Shown in pieces: positions 5,680-10,908 of a stretch of 10,908 nucleotides of DNA. The notes under the pieces are model-generated. The model searched no databases and had not been told where the DNA came from. It saw nothing but the letters and a program-made list of their open reading frames with translations. The stretch's first letter is position 1, and each line of letters opens with the position of its first letter. Source of the stretch: Spirochaetales bacterium (GTDB lineage: Bacteria > Spirochaetota > Spirochaetia > DSM-27196 > PWMO01); assembly GCA_007130025.1 (NCBI GenBank), contig SLTF01000350.1, positions 1-10,908 of the forward strand, read 5' to 3'. A program made the position numbers and the translations under genes.

Positions 5680-8094
5680 GTGAGCCCGTCGAATCCTCTC
5701 GGCCGTCAGTTTCAGGTCATCTTCGAGCACTCGCCGGTTGGGATGGTGGTGCTGGATGCGGCCGGCCATATCATCTACTCCAATCAGGTTGTCGAGTCCA
5801 TGTTCGGCCGGACCACCGACGAGCTCAAGCACGAACGCATTCAGTCCTTTGTCTCCTCAGATGACGCCGACGAGTTTCAGCGTCTCTTCGCGGGAATCAT
5901 CACCGAGAACCAACGCCACTTCCGAAAAGAGGTGCACTACCTCCGGCACGATGGGCGCGACGCATGGTGTCGCATGGATATCACCCACGTGATCTCTGAA
6001 GGGCATTCGCCGTTTATCTTTGGTGTTTTGGAAGACATCACGGCGCAGAAGAGCGGTGAAGAAAAGCTCAAGCAGGATAAGGAATCCGCCGAGCGTGCCA
6101 CGCGCACCAAATCCGCGTTTCTGGCAAACATGAGTCACGAGATTCGCACCCCGCTGCATACCATCACCGGGATGACGGAGCTCATGCTCGACACCAAGCT
6201 CGATGAAGAGCAGCGCGAGTACGCACAACAGGTGCGCTTCTCGGCCGAGGTCCTGCTCAACCTCATCAATGACATCCTGGACTTCTCCAAGATCGAGGCG
6301 GGCAAACTGTCGTTGGAGCTCATCGATTTTGACCTGGTCTCCATGACCGAAGAGGCGGTTGACCTGGTAAGTCTGGAAGCGCACAAAAAGGGACTTGAAG
6401 TCCTGCTCTTCCTTGATCCCCGGCTTCCGCGGATGGTCAAGGGCGATCCGGTTCGGATCCGTCAGATTATCGTGAACCTGTTCAATAACGCCGTGAAGTT
6501 CACCAGCCGAGGATACGTGTTTCTGCGCGTGAGTCCGGTTCGTCGCTCGTCCGACCGTATCGCCGTGATGTTTGAGGTGATCGATACCGGGATTGGTATC
6601 CCGGAGGCAAAGCTCTCCACGTTGTTCAAGGCGTTCTCTCAGGTGGACTCCTCGACAACGCGCCGGTTTGGTGGAACGGGCCTGGGATTGTCGATTTCGC
6701 GGAGTCTGGTTCAGATGATGGGCGGCAAGATCGGGGTCAAGAGTCAGCACAATAAGGGCTCCACCTTCTGGTTCACCATCCCCTTCGAACCGCACGGCGC
6801 CCTGTCGGTGGAGCCGCATCGCATGCTCCCCGGTGCGCTCAAGGTGCTGGTTGTCGATGACAGCGCTCTGTCGAGACGGGTCATCCGCGGGTACGTTGAG
6901 TCGTGGGGCGCGACCGTAGGTGAGGCAGCCGATGGGAGAGAAGCGCTCGAGGTCTTGAAGCGTGAAGCCGCCACCGGGCATCCCTTCGACGTGGCCTTGA
7001 TCGACCTTCTGATGCGGGGTATGGACGGCTGGCAGCTCGCCAGCGAGATCAATGCCGACAAAACCATTAACTCGACCCGGCTCGTTCTGTTGAATCCCGC
7101 GGGGCGTATGGCCGGCGAGGCGAAAATGAAACTGCTGAAGTGGTTCAACGCCTACCTCACCAAGCCGCTTCGAAAGGGGGTGCTCTTTGATGCCCTGGCC
7201 AATCTCGCCTCCGATGACATCGACCTTGGGTCACCGGACGACGAGGCGATGGGCGACGTCTCGCCCTTGAAGCCGGTGCGGCCCGTTTCCGTGGGTGGTG
7301 GGGCAATTCTGGTTGCGGAAGACCACTTCGTGAATCAACAACTCTTCAAGGCCATTCTTGATAAGCAGGGATATCGAACCGTGCTCGCTTCCAACGGTCG
7401 CGAAGCGGTGGATGCGGTGCGGACGCAGAGGATCGATCTGGTTTTCATGGACGTGCAGATGCCCGAGATGAACGGCTACGAGGCGACGCAGCGTATCCGT
7501 GAGTTCAACCGGAATGTACCAATCATCGCGGTTACCGCCAGCGCGCTCAAGGGCGAAGCAGAGAAATGCCTCAGCGTCGGGATGAACGACTTTCTGCCGA
7601 AGCCGTTCAAGGCACGCGACGTCTACCCCGTGCTGACAAAATGGATCCAGGTTGACGCCGGCGCGTCGACGGAGTCCGCGTCGCACACCGCCGGCCATGA
7701 AGTGTCGCATGACGCGAGTGGTTCGTCTGATGCGAACGGAGATTCAGACGTCGTGATCTTTGATTATCAGGCCGCCGTTGACTCATTCATGGGGAAGACC
7801 GAGGTGGTGATCCGGGTGGTCAAGGCGTTTACCGCCAAGGTTGAGGCCCAAATGGCCACGTTGGCCAACGCTGCGGTCACCAGGGACTACCAGACGCTGC
7901 GCGCCGAGGCGCACGCAATCAAGGGCGGAGCGTGGAATCTCAGCGCCATTCCCCTCGGGAATGCCGCATCAGCGGTGGAAGAAGCCGCGCGCGAATCAAA
8001 CCCGGAGGCGGCCGGAGCGTGCTTTGACGATCTCAAGCGAGAGTTCGCCCGATTTGCCGAGTTCTGCGGCGCTCATCCGGAGCTTGGCGGTTGA
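5680..8094 (+). CDS. Soluble PAS hybrid histidine kinase with two receivers and an HPt domain
   Basis: This 804-residue protein carries a full phosphorelay in one chain. An N-terminal PAS sensor (about 8-122) starts at FQVIFEHSPVGMVVLD. It is followed by a short helical linker, HisKA with phospho-His153 in MSHEIRTPLH, and HATPase with N-box NLFNNAVKF (266-274), G1 DTGIGIP (302-308) and G2 GGTGLGLSI (331-339). Receiver 1 has D393/D394, acceptor D442 and K495, but Asn-Pro (472-473) where Thr/Ser is expected. Receiver 2 is canonical, with E547/D548, D591 in FMDVQMPEMNG, T619 and K641. A Ser/His/Asp-rich linker (about 660-690) leads to a C-terminal HPt with His745 in AHAIKGG. No transmembrane segment is visible, so it senses a cytoplasmic cue through PAS. 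The GTG start has only a weak GGACGGA before it, and coupling to the regulator gene 12 bases upstream is likely. The regulator is the obvious phospho-partner. Confidence 0.95.
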   Translation: MSPSNPLGRQFQVIFEHSPVGMVVLDAAGHIIYSNQVVESMFGRTTDELKHERIQSFVSSDDADEFQRLFAGIITENQRHFRKEVHYLRHDGRDAWCRMDITHVISEGHSPFIFGVLEDITAQKSGEEKLKQDKESAERATRTKSAFLANMSHEIRTPLHTITGMTELMLDTKLDEEQREYAQQVRFSAEVLLNLINDILDFSKIEAGKLSLELIDFDLVSMTEEAVDLVSLEAHKKGLEVLLFLDPRLPRMVKGDPVRIRQIIVNLFNNAVKFTSRGYVFLRVSPVRRSSDRIAVMFEVIDTGIGIPEAKLSTLFKAFSQVDSSTTRRFGGTGLGLSISRSLVQMMGGKIGVKSQHNKGSTFWFTIPFEPHGALSVEPHRMLPGALKVLVVDDSALSRRVIRGYVESWGATVGEAADGREALEVLKREAATGHPFDVALIDLLMRGMDGWQLASEINADKTINSTRLVLLNPAGRMAGEAKMKLLKWFNAYLTKPLRKGVLFDALANLASDDIDLGSPDDEAMGDVSPLKPVRPVSVGGGAILVAEDHFVNQQLFKAILDKQGYRTVLASNGREAVDAVRTQRIDLVFMDVQMPEMNGYEATQRIREFNRNVPIIAVTASALKGEAEKCLSVGMNDFLPKPFKARDVYPVLTKWIQVDAGASTESASHTAGHEVSHDASGSSDANGDSDVVIFDYQAAVDSFMGKTEVVIRVVKAFTAKVEAQMATLANAAVTRDYQTLRAEAHAIKGGAWNLSAIPLGNAASAVEEAARESNPEAAGACFDDLKREFARFAEFCGAHPELGG

Positions 8095-9275
8095 TGCGCT
8101 CGCGAATTGTGTCCCGGCTTGCTCGATCGCACTACACGCGTCCGGCACTGTTTCTTGTTTCATTCTTCGTATTCGCGTCTGTTCTCATGATCGTTTTCGA
8201 GCGCTCACGGAACGATCAGTTTGCCAATCTGATCGACGGATTCTGGTGGGCCGTCATCACCATCAGCACCACCGGCTACGGCGACAAGGTTCCAATCACC
8301 CTCGGTGGGCGGATCATGGCGGTGTTGGTCATCCTGATCGGGGTGGGCGCAATGAGTCTGCTCTCCGGCGGACTGGCTTCGTGGTTTGTCGATCGGAGCG
8401 CAAAAGCAAGAAGGGGCCTTATGGAGTTTCGGAAACTGAAGCATCATCTGGTGGTGTGCGGCTGGAAGAACGATATGGAAGCGGTATTGCTGGATATCGT
8501 GCGCACGGCGCTCGCGTTCACCGCCTCGAACATCGTGTTGGTCTCCAACGTCGACGGTGAACGGGTGGAAGAGCTGCAGCAGGAGAGCGAGTTGCGCGAT
8601 CTGAAGTTTGTGCGTGGGGACTACTACGCCGATGCCTCGTTGCGACGAGCCGGGGTAACCGGTGCGCGCAAGGTGCTGGTGCTTGCCGATGAGCTGGAGA
8701 GTTCGGCGCCGTCGGAGGTTGACTCCAAGACGGTCATGACCGTTCTTACCGCGAAGGCGATCCGGCGCGACGTATACGTAACCGCGGAGCTGATGGACGC
8801 AAAGTTTGAAGGATATCTGCGGCAGGCTGCGTGCGATGAGGTGCTGCTGAGTCGCGAACTCTCGCGCCATGTGCTTGCGTCGAGTTCGGCAACCAACGGC
8901 ATGAGCCACATCATTCATGCCCTGCTCTCGGATTCGGGCGGGCGGTCGCGGCTGGTAACCGAAGAGGTTCCCGCCGAGTTTGTCGAGCGGCCCTTCGCCG
9001 ACTATCGCGCCGCTCTTGCGGGACGTGCGTCCACCATCGTGCTGGGAGTCCTGGAGAATACCGGGTCCCCAGTGCACATGAAGATTGAATCGTTGCGCGA
9101 AGCGCAAAAGACGTCGGACGTGTCAAGACTGGTTTCCAACCTGCAGAAGGTAAAGGAACTGGAAGTGAACCGGCCGGTTCTTCTCCCGCCGGATGACTAT
9201 CTCGTGCCGCGCTACAGTCAGGCGATCCTCCTGACTCGCAGTAGTTCGGCGAATGAGGAGCGCCCCCTTGGCTGA
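8094..9275 (+). CDS. Two-helix K+ channel with RCK/TrkA-N type cytoplasmic domain
   Basis: This 393-residue inner-membrane protein is built like MthK or bacterial Kch-type channels. Transmembrane helix 1 spans about 18-36, a pore helix about 47-58, the K+ selectivity filter TTGYGD is exact at 59-64, and helix 2 spans about 71-96. The cytoplasmic part begins with a Rossmann-like strand-turn-helix HLVVCGWKNDMEAVLLDIV (118-136). This is the degenerate CGW form of the nucleotide-binding glycine motif and is followed by a TrkA-N-like region to about 245. The final 110 residues may be a divergent RCK_C-like part. The ATG at 8094 overlaps the kinase stop by one base (TGATG), and an in-frame TTG at 8091 is less likely. 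It is the third gene of the signalling operon and lies directly before a cyclic-nucleotide-binding protein, suggesting its gating is tied to signalling. The ligand of the RCK domain is not evident. Confidence 0.93.
   Translation: MRSRIVSRLARSHYTRPALFLVSFFVFASVLMIVFERSRNDQFANLIDGFWWAVITISTTGYGDKVPITLGGRIMAVLVILIGVGAMSLLSGGLASWFVDRSAKARRGLMEFRKLKHHLVVCGWKNDMEAVLLDIVRTALAFTASNIVLVSNVDGERVEELQQESELRDLKFVRGDYYADASLRRAGVTGARKVLVLADELESSAPSEVDSKTVMTVLTAKAIRRDVYVTAELMDAKFEGYLRQAACDEVLLSRELSRHVLASSSATNGMSHIIHALLSDSGGRSRLVTEEVPAEFVERPFADYRAALAGRASTIVLGVLENTGSPVHMKIESLREAQKTSDVSRLVSNLQKVKELEVNRPVLLPPDDYLVPRYSQAILLTRSSSANEERPLG
9255..9260 (+). promoter_or_regulatory. Shine-Dalgarno GAGGAG that favours the TTG start of the CNBD gene
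   Basis: GAGGAG at 9255-9260 lies 7 bases before an in-frame TTG at 9268, an ideal spacing. The alternative ATG at 9253 overlaps this motif and has no purine-rich site of its own upstream. This supports initiation at 9268, inside the last codons of the channel gene. Confidence 0.6.
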
Positions 9276-9762
9276 ACAGGCGATTGAGAAGCTTCGGGCG
9301 ATTCCGCTCTTCACGGACCTGGCCGGCGACGATGCGGCCCTGGGTGAGGTGCTCGCAATCACCACCGAGCGACGGGTCCCGTCCGGGGCGGTAGTGATCG
9401 AGGAAGGCGAAAGTGGTGACGAATTGTTCATTGTGCGTTCCGGCGGAGTGGAGATCCGGAAACAGACCCGCGCCGGTGACTCATATACCGTTGTGCGGCT
9501 TCGGGAGACCGACAACGTCTTCTTTGGTGAGCTCGCGCTGATTGACGACGATCGTCGATCGGCCACGGTGATTGCCACCGAGAACTCGGAGTTTCTGGTC
9601 ATCCGCAAGAGCGACTTCCTGGCGCTTGGCGAGCGGGCCCCCCACATCGCCCTGCCGATCACGCGGGCGATCGCGAGGATTCTTGCGGGCCGGGTGCGCC
9701 GTACGACGGTAGATATGATGACGATTTTTGACGCCCTGGTGCACGAACTCGAGAGCACCTGA
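9268..9762 (+). CDS. Small cyclic-nucleotide-binding domain protein
   Basis: This 164-residue cytoplasmic protein is essentially a single CRP/PKA-type cNMP-binding domain. It has the beta-barrel segment PSGAVVIEEGESGDELFIV and a complete phosphate-binding cassette FGELALIDDDRRSATV at about 86-101, numbered from the TTG start. Glu88 would contact the ribose and Arg97 the cyclic phosphate. The C-terminal ~45 residues are helical with no recognisable HTH, so this is not a CRP-like transcription factor. It is fourth and last in the signalling operon and overlaps the channel gene by 8 bases (23 if the ATG at 9253 is used). A reasonable inference is that it is a cAMP or cGMP receptor that acts on the channel or on the phosphorelay proteins. 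No cyclase gene is present in the window. I chose the TTG start because of the GAGGAG at 9255-9260. Confidence 0.9.
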   Translation: MAEQAIEKLRAIPLFTDLAGDDAALGEVLAITTERRVPSGAVVIEEGESGDELFIVRSGGVEIRKQTRAGDSYTVVRLRETDNVFFGELALIDDDRRSATVIATENSEFLVIRKSDFLALGERAPHIALPITRAIARILAGRVRRTTVDMMTIFDALVHELEST

Positions 9763-9786
9763 CCCACCGGAAACACCCACGACGGG

Positions 9787-9830
9787 TTCGGGTTGCCGGC
9801 CGGCGCTCCCGACCGGAACTACGTTCCTGG
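9787..9830. terminator. Possible weak hairpins between convergent operons
   Basis: The 56-base gap after the CNBD gene is GC-rich. It contains a GCCGGCCGGC core flanked by CGGG and CCCG (about 9789-9811), and a GGAAC-TAC-GTTCC hairpin (9815-9827) that overlaps the stop of the minus-strand gene. Neither stem is followed by a real T-run on either strand (only TTT after 9830), so an intrinsic terminator is only a weak call. Confidence 0.2.
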
Positions 9831-10589
9831 TTTGCGTCGCTGATCAACCCGGCAGGCGTACACGTCGCCGGAGGTGACCGACGAAGGCAGCGACCGCAGT
9901 GCCGCGCGCATCGCGGTCGCGTCCACCCATCCCGATGGGTCGAAGCGAAGCGACTCTCCGGCGGAGAACTGATAGCGGTAGGTGCACAGTCGCTCGAGAT
10001 GGGTGATGCAGCGGTCGGCCACCGCCAGATCGGCGGTGAGTACCTCAAACGAGAGCGAATCCACCGGCTCTGACAACGATGCCAGAACCTGGTCCTCGTG
10101 GCCCTCAACGTCGACCTTGATAAACCGTGGCATTCCGTACCGCGCAATGAGATCGTCTACGGTGCAGGCGGGCACCGAGACGGTCTGGTCCCACCGCACG
10201 TGCGAGAATCCGGCAACTGCCGATGCACGATCCACCCACCGATCCGACACCGTGGTCAACGTTGGATGGCGAGCAGAAAGGTGCAGGGTAACCGGTCCCG
10301 GTGCCGCGCTGACCGCACGCGGATCGATGGTTACTCGAGGGTTGCGCCCGTAGAGTCGGTTGAGCAGCCGCACGCAGGATGGCTGTGGCTCCACCGCCAC
10401 CACCCGCGCGCCCAGACGTAACCACGCGAGAACGCGGTTTCCCACGTGGGCACCGATGTCAAAGGCGAGATCTCCGGGGCCAAGAAACTGGGCGTACGCG
10501 CGGCAGAGGGCCCTGATCCGAAACGGAACTCCGTAATAGACCAAAAACGATCGGGTGAGCCCGACGGCAGAGGCAAGACGGGAGTTCAC
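9819..10589 (-). CDS. FkbM family SAM-dependent methyltransferase
   Basis: This 256-residue protein is a class I methyltransferase of the FkbM type, a family that O-methylates sugars, lipids and other small molecules; the acceptor here is unknown. SAM-binding motif I is DIGAHVG at 44-50, followed by VVAVEPQP at the end of the second strand (about 63-70), where an acidic residue holds the ribose. The FkbM hallmark KVDVEGHE lies at 158-165. The fold is complete and the length is normal for the family. Two GTG starts are possible. I chose 10589 because it overlaps the upstream gene's stop as GTGA, the same junction used between trpS and the glycosylase; the alternative at 10604 adds five residues. 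The partner gene is a RibD_C-type reductase, which does not reveal the methyl acceptor. Confidence 0.85.
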   Translation of the reverse strand: MNSRLASAVGLTRSFLVYYGVPFRIRALCRAYAQFLGPGDLAFDIGAHVGNRVLAWLRLGARVVAVEPQPSCVRLLNRLYGRNPRVTIDPRAVSAAPGPVTLHLSARHPTLTTVSDRWVDRASAVAGFSHVRWDQTVSVPACTVDDLIARYGMPRFIKVDVEGHEDQVLASLSEPVDSLSFEVLTADLAVADRCITHLERLCTYRYQFSAGESLRFDPSGWVDATAMRAALRSLPSSVTSGDVYACRVDQRRKPGT

Positions 10590-10908
10590 GGGCGCAGTTC
10601 CCACACGAGATCGTTTCCCAGCTGTTGCAGGGAAACCGGGGTGAATCTGATTGCCTCGGCCATTGCCTGAACCCCCAGCTCACCCACTGACTCGACACCG
10701 CGACCGATGATCATTGGGGCAATGACCACCAGAAGACGGTCGACCAGTCGTTCCCGCAGAAAGGCGGTAAGCACGGCGGCGCCACCCTCGACAAAGAGCG
10801 AGCCAATTGCGCGGTCGGTCAGCTCCGCGAGAACCGCGTGGAGTTTGAGACCGACCGCCCCACGAGGAACCGAAACCACGTCGATGCCACGGTCCCGAAG
10901 CCGGGCAA
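10586..10908 (-). CDS. RibD C-terminal domain (DHFR-like) reductase, partial
   Basis: The last 107 residues of a gene that begins beyond the right edge are visible. The sequence matches the RibD_C fold of 5-amino-6-(5-phosphoribosylamino)uracil reductase, an NADPH-dependent riboflavin pathway enzyme related to dihydrofolate reductase. Diagnostic stretches are LRDRGIDVVSVP, then LHAVLAELTDRAIGSLFVEGG, then LVDRLLVVIAPMIIGRG. The VEGG loop and the final APxxIGRG strand are the usual end of this domain. Whether the missing part includes a RibD deaminase domain or is only a stand-alone reductase cannot be decided here, so I give no symbol. The TGA overlaps the GTG of the methyltransferase gene, implying cotranscription and coupled translation. 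No other riboflavin gene or FMN riboswitch is visible. Confidence 0.85.
   Translation of the reverse strand, partial: ARLRDRGIDVVSVPRGAVGLKLHAVLAELTDRAIGSLFVEGGAAVLTAFLRERLVDRLLVVIAPMIIGRGVESVGELGVQAMAEAIRFTPVSLQQLGNDLVWELRP

Noticed and set aside
5671..5690. GACGG/CCGTC pairing around the GTG start of the kinase gene, as a possible translational control hairpin.
   Set aside because: It has five pairs with a 10-base loop, which is weak, and chance inverted repeats are frequent at this GC content.
4300..5832. A 510-codon open frame on the minus strand, antisense to the regulator gene.
   Set aside because: It mirrors the codons of a clear receiver protein, is His/Asp/Leu-rich without recognisable motifs, and occupies the promoter region of the divergent gene. 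Long antisense frames are common in GC-rich DNA.
5857..6981. A 374-codon minus-strand open frame antisense to the kinase gene; similar long antisense frames lie at 567-1577 and 8205-9107.
   Set aside because: Each lies opposite a gene with intact catalytic motifs, and none has a plausible domain. They are composition shadows.

Overview
This window is GC-rich (roughly 60% by eye), densely coding bacterial DNA with ten protein genes and very short intergenic gaps. I saw no RNA genes, insertion sequences or CRISPR repeats. The organism is probably a free-living spirochaete (Spirochaetota) or relative. That rests on remembered family resemblance of the double-receiver regulator, the GDRPTG-type tryptophanyl-tRNA synthetase and the large phosphohexomutase, so it is an inference.

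Layout. (1) 2-2383, plus strand: the 3' end of an AI-2E/PerM-type membrane protein gene, then trpS, then a MutY/endonuclease III-like DNA glycosylase. These genes overlap one another and probably form one transcript. The glycosylase has lost all [4Fe-4S] ligand cysteines and has Glu where MutY has its catalytic Asp. (2) 2368-4296, minus strand: a 642-residue alpha-D-phosphohexomutase whose 3' end overlaps the glycosylase gene by 16 bases tail to tail. (3) 4297-4416: a 120-base divergent intergenic region with two well-formed sigma70-like promoters placed back to back. (4) 4417-9762, plus strand: a four-gene signalling operon. It encodes a double-receiver regulator with no DNA-binding domain, a soluble PAS hybrid histidine kinase (HisKA-HATPase-REC-REC-HPt), a two-helix K+ channel with an RCK-type domain, and a small cyclic-nucleotide-binding protein. 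(5) 9763-9818: a short GC-rich convergent gap. (6) 9819-10908, minus strand: an FkbM-type methyltransferase gene coupled by a GTGA overlap to a RibD_C-type reductase gene that runs off the window.

How the genes may work together. The signalling operon is the most interesting part. The kinase carries every module of a complete phosphorelay and has no membrane segment. The regulator has two receivers around an unassigned middle domain, so its output is probably protein-protein interaction. The channel and the CNBD protein are the plausible downstream or parallel effectors, joining phosphorelay, K+ flux and cAMP/cGMP sensing. The regulator gene also contains a seven-A slippery stretch followed by an 8-bp stem-loop between its middle domain and second receiver. 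This is a speculative but checkable frameshift or slippage site. The other genes are mostly housekeeping: tRNA charging, base excision repair, sugar phosphate metabolism and a flavin-type reductase.
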